Shown here piece by piece: positions 1 to 7,034 of a DNA stretch of 64,000 nucleotides. Positions within the stretch are counted from its first letter, which is position 1, and each line of letters opens with the position of its first letter. Where the stretch lies: NCBI GenBank assembly GCA_904502285.1, contig CAJGEC010000001.1, positions 1 through 64,000 of the forward strand, read 5' to 3'. Below the pieces are notes generated by a model, which ran no database searches, had not been told where the DNA came from, and worked only from the letters and a program-made list of their open reading frames with translations. This DNA comes from an uncultured Alistipes sp. (GTDB taxonomy: Bacteria > Bacteroidota > Bacteroidia > Bacteroidales > Rikenellaceae). Made by a program: the position numbers and the translations under genes.

Positions 1-2
1 CT

Positions 3-827
3 AACATCGAGCCAGTATTCTTCGCTTACCCAGACCAGGCAGAGATCGACGCTATCATCTCTAAGTGGGTTGCTGAGCACGAGGCAGACTACGACTTTGT
101 TGCTGAGGACGGCTTTGGTCACCATATGTGGGTTATCCGTTGCAAGGAGACTAACGACCGCATCACTGAGTTGTTCAAGGGTATCCCAGCATTGTATGTT
201 GCTGATGGCCACCACCGTACAGCTGCTGCTGCACGTGTAGGTCAGGAGTGCGCTTCTAAGAACCCTAACCACACTGGCGACGAGGAGTACTGCTTCTTCT
301 TGGCTGTTACTTTCCCAGCATCACACCTACGCATCATCGACTACAACCGCGTAGTTAAGGATCTCAACGGCCTCTCTAAGGAGGAGTTCTTGAAGGCTGT
401 AGAGGAGTCATTCGTAGTTGAGAAGAAGGGTGCTGAGATCTACACTCCTAACGCATTGCACAACTTCGCTATGTATATCGATGGCGAGTGGTACTCAATG
501 ACTGCTAAGGAGGGTACTTACGACGATAACGATCCTATCGGTGTTCTCGACGTATCTGTTCTCTCTAACCTCGTTTTGGATAAGGTGCTTGGCATCGCTG
601 ACTTGCGTACCTCTAAGCGTATCGACTTCGTAGGTGGTATCCGTGGTTTGGGCGAGTTGCAGAAGCGTGTTGATAGCGGTGAGATGAAGGTTGCTTTCGC
701 GTTGTACCCAGTATCAATGCAGCAGCTCTTCGATATCGCTGACACTGGCAACATTATGCCTCCTAAGACCACTTGGTTCGAGCCTAAGTTGCGTTCAGGT
801 GTTGTTATCCACTCTTTCGAGGAGTAA
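3..827 (+). CDS. DUF1015 family protein, 3' part
   Basis: The frame is open from the first bases of the window, so the true start lies upstream and this is the C-terminal ~274 residues. It resembles the DUF1015 family, conserved soluble proteins of unknown function that in Bacteroidales often sit next to serC/serA; that neighbourhood cannot be seen here. Visible conserved stretches are VADGHHRTAAAA and the following acidic/aromatic segment (EEYCFFLAVTFP), plus a C-terminal MPPKTTWFEPKLRSG that is typical of the family's end. It terminates just before a strong hairpin. The family assignment is from recall of these motifs. No enzymatic activity is claimed. Confidence 0.8.
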   Translation, partial: NIEPVFFAYPDQAEIDAIISKWVAEHEADYDFVAEDGFGHHMWVIRCKETNDRITELFKGIPALYVADGHHRTAAAARVGQECASKNPNHTGDEEYCFFLAVTFPASHLRIIDYNRVVKDLNGLSKEEFLKAVEESFVVEKKGAEIYTPNALHNFAMYIDGEWYSMTAKEGTYDDNDPIGVLDVSVLSNLVLDKVLGIADLRTSKRIDFVGGIRGLGELQKRVDSGEMKVAFALYPVSMQQLFDIADTGNIMPPKTTWFEPKLRSGVVIHSFEE

Positions 828-851
828 TCGGATTCCAGAGCCTATAAATGA

Positions 852-890
852 AACAATGGGATGTATCACACATCCCATTGTTCTTTTTTC
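852..890. terminator. Bidirectional intrinsic terminator
   Basis: A perfect 13-bp inverted repeat (arms 852-864 and 870-882, loop ATCAC) is followed on the plus strand by a T-rich tract. It ends the DUF1015 transcript and could also end the small minus-strand ORF whose stop codon is at 890-892. Confidence 0.85.
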
Positions 891-1024
891 TACTTCTTAG
901 TGCCACAGCCACTGCCCTTCTTGTTCTCGCACGAAGCGTCGGAAGAGTGGTGGGTCTTAGAAGTGTTCGTTGTGGTGTGCTCCGTAGACTTACCCTTAGG
1001 GGTGCTCTTTTCATTTGCTTTCAT
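890..1024 (-). CDS. Small hypothetical protein, 44 residues
   Basis: This short reading frame encodes a 44-residue hydrophilic protein, rich in Lys, Ser, Thr and His, beginning MKANEKSTPKGKS and ending with a Cys/Gly/Lys tail (CENKKGSGCGTKK). Its stop abuts the bidirectional terminator, as expected for a convergent gene, and its codons resemble those of its neighbours. The bases before ATG (TTTTAAAATTTACAACT) are nearly identical to those before the iteron-linked ATPase at 18180, suggesting a genuine leader. I recognise no family. It could also be spurious; no other frame in this stretch is more convincing. Confidence 0.45.
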   Translation of the reverse strand: MKANEKSTPKGKSTEHTTTNTSKTHHSSDASCENKKGSGCGTKK

Positions 1025-1156
1025 AGTTGTAAATTTTAAAATGTTAATCGGGGCCTAACCATAGACTCCGCCACCATTACATACAAAGTTTGGACCACAA
1101 CAGCAACACGGGGCAATATAAAATAGGATTTAATGGCTAATGATTTGTGAAAACTG

Positions 1157-1187
1157 TTTGCAGAATCAAATAAAAATCGTACATTTG
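1157..1187 (+). promoter_or_regulatory. Bacteroidetes-type promoter of tRNA-Leu
   Basis: TTTG at 1157-1160, a 19-base spacer, then TACATTTG at 1180-1187: an exact match to the Bacteroidetes primary sigma consensus, about 25 bases before the tRNA. Confidence 0.8.
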
Positions 1188-1211
1188 CATCGTCTTTTCG
1201 GAGACTGAGTG

Positions 1212-1297
1212 GCTCGGATGGTGGAATAGGTAGACACGCCGGACTTAAAATCCTGTGGGCAGTAATGCCCGTACCGGTTCGACCCCGGTTCCGAGTA
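1212..1297 (+). tRNA. tRNA-Leu (anticodon UAA)
   Basis: A 7-bp acceptor stem (GCTCGGA with TCCGAGT, one G-T wobble), an anticodon stem GGA/TCC enclosing loop CTTAAAA (anticodon TAA), a long class II variable arm and a T loop GGTTCGACCCC identify a leucine tRNA. The final CCA is not encoded: the discriminator A at 1297 is followed by CCT. It has its own promoter upstream and a terminator immediately downstream. Confidence 0.95.
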
Positions 1298-1301
1298 CCT
1301 G

Positions 1302-1333
1302 AAGAGAGGAATTTTGCGTTCCTCTCTTTTTTG
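1302..1333 (+). terminator. Terminator after tRNA-Leu
   Basis: Hairpin with arms AGAGAGGAA (1303-1311) and TTCCTCTCT (1319-1327) followed by a T run. Confidence 0.85.
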
Positions 1334-1444
1334 TGGATGTACGATTATGATTAGTGGAGAGTTGCACTAAAGTGCAAATGGCCCAAGGCTCAAGACATAC
1401 AGCTCAAGACCAAAACCCCAAGACCAAAGCCCCAAGGCCATAGC

Positions 1445-2995
1445 TTATATCATATCCTCTTCGTCGATGCCTAACTGGTGGAATACGACCACACGTTTGC
1501 GACTGATGGCCCAGACGACGAGAGTGATGATTGCTATGACGATATAGCAGAGTGCGACGATGCTGAGTGGCATCTCATACTCTATGCCCGTGAGGTGGTG
1601 TTCCGAGGCCCATAGTACAATGCTGTTCTGCACCTTGGCGCACCACTCTCCCATAGCTACAAAGGGGAGGGATAGTGGCGCGGGGAGCAACAGGCCAAAG
1701 AGGCCAAAGGCAACGATAAGATATGCGCAGATTATAACGACTGGGGTGAGCACGATACCTGCGAGGGGTAGTGAGCCGAAGGTATGCGACACAACGGGGA
1801 GGGTCCATAGGGTGGCGACAGCGCCAATGACCAGTGCGGAGGTGAGGTGGCGGAGCAACCAATTGCGCCAGGGCAGTAGGCGAGTGAGGGGCACGCCCCA
1901 CGCAAGGATGCCCATAACGGCCAACGACGAGAGCTGGAAACTGATGTCGAAGAGGTAGCCAGGCCTTATGACAAGCATAATGAGGAGTGTGGCAGCGAGG
2001 CTATTTATAGGGTTGTATGGCGAGGTGGAGAGAGTGCTTAGTTGTAGCACGGTGAACATAATAGCGGCACGCACGACCGATGGCGATAGCCCACTCATTA
2101 TGGCGAAGAGCCAGAGGGCGACGATGCTTAGTAGTTTAGCTGCGATATGTCCGCGGTGGATGAGGCTAATGGGCGCAAGCAGGAGTGTGACGACCATAAG
2201 CACGATGCCGAGGTGTAGGCCCGAAACGGCCATTAGGTGTGAGAGTCCCGTGGCGGAGTAGCCCTCTCGGAGGTTGTTGGGCATAGCGTGGCGCGAGCCA
2301 GCCACCATAGCCTCGACGGTGGCGTGTGAGGAGCTATCTGCTTGGTATATAGCGAGTTTATCGATGGCGCGCTGTTGGAGTGTAGATGTTGCACCTCGCT
2401 CGTGAGAGATTATATTGTAGTCGGCAATGCTCACGCCCCCGACATAACCACGGCAGTTGAGCAAGTTGTTGTACCCCTCGTATCGCGACATCTGTTTGCG
2501 CAGTGTGCTCCATACCACGACTCTATCCCCAGCATCTATGCTGTCTGAGCGAATCCACAGCTGAACTCTGTCGTTGGCCTCGTAGGTGGCGTTTTGGTCT
2601 CGCCACTCGGTGATGCGACCCTCGGCAACGCGGTATCCTTGACGTTGTGCTGGGATGCCCCTAACATCTATAACCATCTCCACCGCTCTGTCGTAGGGCA
2701 TAGAGGCAGGTCTCTCTGATATCTCCGAAACAAGATACCCTGCCATAATGGTCATCAAGGCCACGTATAGTAGCGCGATCCGACTCTCCATTGCCACGTA
2801 GCACATAACCGCTGAGAGCGAGAGTGCGCCGACGACTAACCATTGAGGGATAAAGCAATACTCGGCAAGAGCAATGCCCACAACGAAGGGTAGTAGGAGC
2901 AGTAGCAACGGCACGGAGTAGAGCCTATTGCCTAAGGTCTTGCGACTAAAGGTGATACGCCACTTTACCGACTCATTTGGTTTGTTAGGTCTCAC
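1445..2995 (-). CDS. comEC: ComEC/Rec2-family competence membrane protein
   Basis: A 516-residue polytopic inner-membrane protein. After two or three N-terminal membrane segments (about residues 27-90) comes a soluble N-terminal domain (about 100-200, DUF4131-like) and then the ComEC core. The core's hallmark LSHLMAVSGLHLGI lies at 251-264, and GLSPSVVRAAIM follows after further membrane segments. ComEC forms the DNA-uptake channel in competent bacteria. As is common in Bacteroidetes, the protein stops after the membrane core and has no C-terminal metallo-beta-lactamase domain. The gene is alone on this strand between tRNA-Leu and a lipoprotein. Natural competence of this organism is not established by this gene alone. 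Confidence 0.85.
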   Translation of the reverse strand: MRPNKPNESVKWRITFSRKTLGNRLYSVPLLLLLLPFVVGIALAEYCFIPQWLVVGALSLSAVMCYVAMESRIALLYVALMTIMAGYLVSEISERPASMPYDRAVEMVIDVRGIPAQRQGYRVAEGRITEWRDQNATYEANDRVQLWIRSDSIDAGDRVVVWSTLRKQMSRYEGYNNLLNCRGYVGGVSIADYNIISHERGATSTLQQRAIDKLAIYQADSSSHATVEAMVAGSRHAMPNNLREGYSATGLSHLMAVSGLHLGIVLMVVTLLLAPISLIHRGHIAAKLLSIVALWLFAIMSGLSPSVVRAAIMFTVLQLSTLSTSPYNPINSLAATLLIMLVIRPGYLFDISFQLSSLAVMGILAWGVPLTRLLPWRNWLLRHLTSALVIGAVATLWTLPVVSHTFGSLPLAGIVLTPVVIICAYLIVAFGLFGLLLPAPLSLPFVAMGEWCAKVQNSIVLWASEHHLTGIEYEMPLSIVALCYIVIAIITLVVWAISRKRVVVFHQLGIDEEDMI

Positions 2996-3027
2996 ATCCT
3001 AGTTGTTATATATAAAGGTATAATTGC

Positions 3028-3064
3028 AAAAAAAGAGAGAGAAAAGCCAGGGCCTTTCTCTCTC
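3028..3064 (-). terminator. Terminator of the lipoprotein gene
   Basis: Read on the minus strand, a long GAGAGAGAAAGGCC hairpin (3035-3064, one G-T pair, very short loop) is followed by seven or so T residues. Confidence 0.7.
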
Positions 3065-3078
3065 CAAAGTCATCTCTA

Positions 3079-3642
3079 CTATATTATTGTAGGCTGGCCC
3101 TCGTACCATAGCGATACGGTCTCGCCCGAAGGTAGGGTGAAGTAGGCACTAATGGTGTACCACGTGAATCCAGACTCGTGTTCGGTGTCAGCAATAACGG
3201 TTGCCTTACCATCATCGAAACGCCAGAGGTCGCTATCTGTGTAGAGGCAAAAGTAGGTATATTCCTGAGCGCACGTACCTACCGAGCCATCGCCAATAGG
3301 ATATACACCCGAAAGGAGGTGGTCGTTACCGAGTTCGTTATAGAAGTCGATGTATAGGCTGTACTGGGTTTGATTATCGTAGAACGATAAGTAGTCGTTG
3401 CGCAAGCCGTTGGTCTCCAACGTGATGATGGTGGCGTGGATGTTCTCGGTGAGTTCATACGTAGCCTCTGGAAGTGGCTCTGGTTCTGGCTCTGGTTCAG
3501 GCTCAGGGTTCTCTCCAGGATTATCTGATGGATTCTGCTCCTGCTCGCTACCGTCAGGATTGGTTGGCGCTGGTGTTGGCTCCTCGCAACCCACAAGGCC
3601 CAAGAGTGCTAATAGACAGAGTGTTGAAAAAAGTCGTCTCAT
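3079..3642 (-). CDS. Hypothetical lipoprotein
   Basis: A 187-residue protein with a lipoprotein signal (MRRLFSTLCLLALLGLVGC; lipobox LVGC, Cys 19). A low-complexity linker follows, rich in Pro/Glu/Asn and containing an EPEPEPEPEP run at about residues 47-57. The rest is a beta-rich domain with alternating aromatic residues (YLSFYDNQTQYSLYIDFYN). The domain resembles small Bacteroidetes surface lipoproteins, but I cannot name a family. It has its own likely promoter (3670-3677) and terminator, so it appears monocistronic. Outer-membrane or surface location is inferred from the signal. Confidence 0.75.
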   Translation of the reverse strand: MRRLFSTLCLLALLGLVGCEEPTPAPTNPDGSEQEQNPSDNPGENPEPEPEPEPEPLPEATYELTENIHATIITLETNGLRNDYLSFYDNQTQYSLYIDFYNELGNDHLLSGVYPIGDGSVGTCAQEYTYFCLYTDSDLWRFDDGKATVIADTEHESGFTWYTISAYFTLPSGETVSLWYEGQPTII

Positions 3643-3669
3643 ATTTTTTTAGGTTTTTTGTTACTCCTA

Positions 3670-3677
3670 CAAAAATA
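3670..3677 (-). promoter_or_regulatory. -7 element of lipoprotein gene
   Basis: Minus-strand TATTTTTG fits TAnnTTTG 28 bases before the start codon; no good -33 TTTG is seen. Confidence 0.45.
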
Positions 3678-3761
3678 GGAAAAATAATTGATATGCGGTA
3701 CAGCTAAGGGTGAATTTATTCTTTGTATAAGGTTTACTTATAGATAAATCAAAATTACCGA

Positions 3762-3793
3762 TTTGTAACTTATAAAAAGTTGTATTAAATTTG
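3762..3793 (+). promoter_or_regulatory. Bacteroidetes-type promoter
   Basis: TTTG at 3762-3765, 20-base spacer and TAAATTTG at 3786-3793, about 40 bases before the small Cys-rich protein gene. Confidence 0.75.
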
Positions 3794-3833
3794 CAGTGAC
3801 AAAAGAGTAATAAACGTAAGCGACAACTTTAAG

Positions 3834-4085
3834 ATGAGAGCAACAGTTATGAGTGCTGATGCCTCAGATATAAGACCCTTAGGTGCGCCAGACATCGACA
3901 ACTCGACTAAGCAGGAGCGGTTGGAGTATGTGCTCGACAAGTGGCGATGCTGTCATAGCTGCGAAATATGTGGTAAGTGCAGTGTGCTACGAGGGGTTGA
4001 TGCCGAGATCGCCTATGAGGATTATATCGAGGGTCGCACACCCTATATGGAGATTACGAAGAGAATTAGAAATTTAAACTATTAA
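3834..4085 (+). CDS. Small Cys-rich protein of unknown function
   Basis: An 83-residue protein with a compact cysteine cluster, CCHSCEICGKC, near residues 39-49. The spacing (C-C-x2-C-x2-C-x2-C) is suited to binding zinc or an iron-sulfur cluster. It is followed by a charged helical C-terminus (YEDYIEGRTPYMEITKRIR). It has no signal peptide or membrane segment, so it should be cytoplasmic. A good promoter sits just upstream, and a winged-helix protein starts 13 bases downstream, suggesting a two-gene operon ended by the hairpin at 4312-4350. An in-frame ATG 15 bases later is an alternative start. I recognise no named family. Confidence 0.7.
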   Translation: MRATVMSADASDIRPLGAPDIDNSTKQERLEYVLDKWRCCHSCEICGKCSVLRGVDAEIAYEDYIEGRTPYMEITKRIRNLNY

Positions 4086-4098
4086 AAATATTGAGACT

Positions 4099-4278
4099 AT
4101 GGAGACTAAAGAGAGAGTATTGCAGACAATGAAGCAGGCTGGTGAGCCACTAAACGCTGGTAAGATTGCTGAGCTTAGCGGCATCGACCGCAAGGAGGTT
4201 GATAAGGCTATGAAGCAACTTAAGGATGAGGGCGCTATCGTGTCGCCAGTGCGTTGCAAGTGGGAGCCTGCAAAGTAG
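4099..4278 (+). CDS. Small winged-helix DNA-binding protein
   Basis: A 59-residue protein starting METKERVLQTMKQAGEPLNA. The order (helix, helix-turn-helix AGKIAELSGIDRKEVDKAMKQ, then a short wing EGAIVSPVRCKW) matches a minimal winged-helix domain of the MarR/ArsR type with nothing else attached. It probably binds DNA, perhaps regulating its own operon with the Cys-rich protein 13 bases upstream, but no operator is recognised. Codon use is strong and typical of the genome. Confidence 0.75.
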   Translation: METKERVLQTMKQAGEPLNAGKIAELSGIDRKEVDKAMKQLKDEGAIVSPVRCKWEPAK

Positions 4279-4311
4279 TAGAGGCTGCGCTCTAAGTGCA
4301 GGCTGATTATT

Positions 4312-4350
4312 GAGCCACCTACACCGCAAAGGTTGATGGGTGGCTTTTTT
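4312..4350 (+). terminator. Intrinsic terminator
   Basis: Arms AGCCACC (4313-4319) and GGTGGCT (4339-4345) followed by TTTTTT; closes the Cys-rich/winged-helix operon before upp. Confidence 0.8.
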
Positions 4351-4384
4351 GGTAGTTTGATGAGTGAATGTAGTAAAAAATTAC

Positions 4385-4392
4385 TAAATTTG
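4385..4392 (+). promoter_or_regulatory. -7 element of upp
   Basis: TAAATTTG lies 27 bases before the upp start. The nearest TTTG (4356-4359) is 25 bases away, longer than the usual spacer. Confidence 0.5.
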
Positions 4393-4419
4393 CGCTAATA
4401 ACTTTAACACCACAACACT

Positions 4420-5043
4420 ATGGCTTTGCATATTATCAACCACCCACTCGTTCAGCATAAACTGAGTATTATGCGTAATAAGGAGACATCGACGATGATG
4501 TTTCGTGAGTTGCTCAAGGAGATATCGCTCTTTATGGGCTACGAGATTACGCGCGACTTCCCGTTGGAGTACGAGGAGATTGAGACTCCTCTGCAGAGGA
4601 TGAATGCTCCTACGCTTTCGGGCAAGAAGGTGGTCATTGCCCCTATCCTCCGTGCTGGTCTCGGTATGGTCGATGGTCTCTTGGCGCTTATCCCCTCGGC
4701 ACGAGTGGGACATATCGGTATGTACCGCGATGAGGTTACTTGTGAGCCTGTATTCTACTACTATAAGATGCCTGAGAATAAGGATCGTTTGGTGATCGTC
4801 ACCGACCCTATGTTGGCTACTGGTGGTAGCGCTTGCGATGCTATTGCTCGCCTGAAGAGGGATGGCTACACCTCTATACGTTTGATGTGCTTGGTGGCTG
4901 CACCTCAGGGTGTTAAGGCTGTTCAGGAGAGGCATCCCGACGTAGATATCTACCTCGCAGCACTCGACGAGGGTCTTAACGAGCGAAACTATATCCTCCC
5001 AGGATTGGGTGATGCTGGTGACCGCATCTTCGGTACGCGATAG
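4420..5043 (+). CDS. upp: Uracil phosphoribosyltransferase
   Basis: A 207-residue cytoplasmic enzyme that salvages uracil with PRPP to give UMP. The PRPP-binding loop VIVTDPMLATGGSA is at residues 125-138. The upstream substrate segment (PILRAGLGMVDGLL) and the C-terminal YILPGLGDAGDRIFGT, which contacts uracil in the family, are both present. Length is typical of the family. It has its own -7 element and is followed by a short gap and a YqaA-like membrane protein. There is nothing irregular in the gene. Confidence 0.96.
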   Translation: MALHIINHPLVQHKLSIMRNKETSTMMFRELLKEISLFMGYEITRDFPLEYEEIETPLQRMNAPTLSGKKVVIAPILRAGLGMVDGLLALIPSARVGHIGMYRDEVTCEPVFYYYKMPENKDRLVIVTDPMLATGGSACDAIARLKRDGYTSIRLMCLVAAPQGVKAVQERHPDVDIYLAALDEGLNERNYILPGLGDAGDRIFGTR

Positions 5044-5089
5044 CCATCTTATTTAGCGATAGGCAGTTGCCCTTAACTTTCGTAGGCTT

Positions 5090-5545
5090 ATGGTGGCAGA
5101 GTGGCTTTTGGACTTCGGGTATGTAGGTCTATTCTTTGGGTCGCTGTTGGCAGCAACGATATTTCCGTTTAGTTCCGACGTGCTCCTGTTGGGTATGCTC
5201 ATCGCTGGAGGTGAGCCCGTGACGACGGTGGTGGTTGCTACGCTTGGTAACTGGCTCGGTGGCATCGTTGGCTACTGGATGGGGCGACTCGGTAAGTTGG
5301 AGTGGCTCGAACGCTGGTTTAGGGTCAAGCACGAGACCATCGTTCGCCATCAGGCTAAGGTCGAGCGGTGGGGGGCACTATTGGCCCTTTTGACGTGGAC
5401 ACCCTTCGTGGGCGATCTCTTTGCCATAGTCCTTGGCTTCTACAAGGCTAAGTTTCTGCCCGTGGCCTTCTGGATGCTCATAGGCAAGTGCGGAAGATAC
5501 GTCTGTTGGGCACTGCTTGAGGGTGTGATTACATATAACCTATAG
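5090..5545 (+). CDS. YqaA-like (DedA/SNARE-associated) membrane protein
   Basis: A 151-residue integral membrane protein with about four hydrophobic segments. It starts with the family pattern GYVGLFFGSLLAATIFPFSSD, followed by NWLGGIVGYWMGRLG and a C-terminal WTPFVGDLFAIVLGFYK. These match the YqaA branch of the DedA/VTT superfamily, whose relatives are implicated in lipid-carrier or cation movement; the exact substrate is unknown for YqaA. It lies 46 bases after upp and may be read from the upp promoter. It ends at the convergent terminator shared with ffh. Confidence 0.85.
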   Translation: MVAEWLLDFGYVGLFFGSLLAATIFPFSSDVLLLGMLIAGGEPVTTVVVATLGNWLGGIVGYWMGRLGKLEWLERWFRVKHETIVRHQAKVERWGALLALLTWTPFVGDLFAIVLGFYKAKFLPVAFWMLIGKCGRYVCWALLEGVITYNL

Positions 5546-5559
5546 GGTCTATGAAAGAG

Positions 5560-5595
5560 TAAAGGGGCGAATCCGTAGTTGGACTCGCCCCTTTG
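5560..5595. terminator. Shared terminator between YqaA-like gene and ffh
   Basis: Inverted repeat AAAGGGGCGA (5561-5570) with TCGCCCCTTT (5584-5593) between two convergent genes; no long T run. Confidence 0.6.
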
Positions 5596-5613
5596 CTATT
5601 GTCGGTAGCAGGG

Positions 5614-6957
5614 TTATCGTCTGCGAGGCATACCGCCACGCTTCATCTGCTTCATCTGCTGTTGTAGGCCACCGCCAGCCACGGTCTTCATCATCTTGCG
5701 AGTCTGCTCGAACTGCTTCAAGAGGCGGTTTACGTCGGCAACGGTAGTACCCGAACCCTTGGCGATACGCTCCCTACGGCGAGCATTGATAATCTCTGGA
5801 TTCTCGCGCTCCTCAGGGGTCATAGAGTCGATGATGGCCTCGGTCTGCTTGAAGGCATCATCTGGGATATCTACATCCTTGAGCATCTTGCCCATACCTG
5901 GAATCATCGATGCCAAGTCCTTGAGGTTACCCATCTTCTTGATCTGAGCAATCTGGTCGCGGAAGTCGTTGAAGTTGAACTGGTTCTTGATGAGCTTCTT
6001 CTTGAGCTTGCGAGCCTGCTCCTCGTCGAACTGCTCCTGGGCGCGCTCAACCAACGATACGACGTCACCCATACCCAAGATACGGTCGGCCATACGCTCT
6101 GGGTGGAAGACCATAAGGGCATCCATCTTCTCGCCCGAAGAGATGAACTTCAAAGGCTTGTTCACCACCGAGCGGATAGAGATAGCGGCACCACCACGGG
6201 TGTCACCATCGAGTTTGGTGAGAACGACACCGTCGAAGTCGAGGCGGTCGTTGAACTCCTTAGCGGTGTTCACAGCATCCTGACCCGTCATAGCATCTAC
6301 TACGAAGAGGGTCTCGGATGGGTTGATTGTAGCCTTGATATTGGTAATCTCCACCATCATAGCCTCGTCCACAGCCAAGCGACCTGCAGTATCGACGATA
6401 ACGGTGTTGTAGCCCTTCTGGCGTGCGTAGCCGATAGCGTTCTTAGCAATCTCCACAGGGTTGTTGTTACCGAGCTCGGTATATACCTCCACGCCTACGG
6501 TCTGGCCCAAAATCTTGAGCTGGTCGATAGCGGCTGGACGGTAGACGTCGCAGGCTACGAGCAACACCTGACGGCCCTTCTTGCTCTTGATGAAGGCTGC
6601 GAGTTTACCTGAGAAGGTGGTCTTACCCGAACCCTGAAGACCTGCGATGAGGACTACGGCAGGGTTGCCTTCGAGGTTGATATCGGTAGCCGTGCCACCC
6701 ATAAGGAGTGCCAACTCGTCGCGCACAATCTTTGTGAGCATCTGACCTGGCTTAACTGAGGTAAGCACATCCTGTCCAAGAGCCTTCTGCTTCACGTCGT
6801 CGGTGAAGTTCTTGGCAACCTTATAACTTACGTCGGCATCGATGAGGGCTCGACGTATCTCTTTAAGGGTCTCGGCAACATTAATCTCGGTGATGCGACC
6901 CTCACCCTTGAGGATTTTGAACGATCGTTCGAGTTTCTCGGTTAGATTTTCAAACAT
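5614..6957 (-). CDS. ffh: Signal recognition particle protein Ffh
   Basis: A 447-residue SRP54-type GTPase that, with the 4.5S RNA, delivers nascent membrane and secreted proteins to FtsY at the inner membrane. The N domain (1-90) precedes the G domain with G1 GLQGSGKTT (106-114), G3 DTAGR (189-193) and G4 TKLDGD (247-252). The Met-rich M domain (about 300-447) contains MIPGMGKML and ends in MKQMKRGGMPRRR. Length is normal for the family. A -7 element lies upstream at 7008-7015. The SRP RNA gene is not seen in this window. Confidence 0.97.
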   Translation of the reverse strand: MFENLTEKLERSFKILKGEGRITEINVAETLKEIRRALIDADVSYKVAKNFTDDVKQKALGQDVLTSVKPGQMLTKIVRDELALLMGGTATDINLEGNPAVVLIAGLQGSGKTTFSGKLAAFIKSKKGRQVLLVACDVYRPAAIDQLKILGQTVGVEVYTELGNNNPVEIAKNAIGYARQKGYNTVIVDTAGRLAVDEAMMVEITNIKATINPSETLFVVDAMTGQDAVNTAKEFNDRLDFDGVVLTKLDGDTRGGAAISIRSVVNKPLKFISSGEKMDALMVFHPERMADRILGMGDVVSLVERAQEQFDEEQARKLKKKLIKNQFNFNDFRDQIAQIKKMGNLKDLASMIPGMGKMLKDVDIPDDAFKQTEAIIDSMTPEERENPEIINARRRERIAKGSGTTVADVNRLLKQFEQTRKMMKTVAGGGLQQQMKQMKRGGMPRRR

Positions 6958-7007
6958 ATATCTCTGCTTTTAATTATTCTATAGTTGTATAGTTGGGTTC
7001 AACCGCG

Positions 7008-7015
7008 CAAAGGTA
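7008..7015 (-). promoter_or_regulatory. -7 element of ffh
   Basis: Minus-strand TACCTTTG fits TAnnTTTG about 50 bases before ffh; the -33 element is unclear. Confidence 0.45.
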
Positions 7016-7034
7016 ATAAATTTTATCTATTATC

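Noticed and set aside
1362..1377. Inverted repeat TTGCACT/AGTGCAA downstream of tRNA-Leu
   Set aside because: It is only 7 bases per arm with a 2-base centre and no T run or adjacent promoter; likely chance in an otherwise featureless gap.
1381..1440. Short CAAGACC/CCCAAG-rich repeat before comEC's end
   Set aside because: It is a brief degenerate low-complexity stretch with no clear unit or function.
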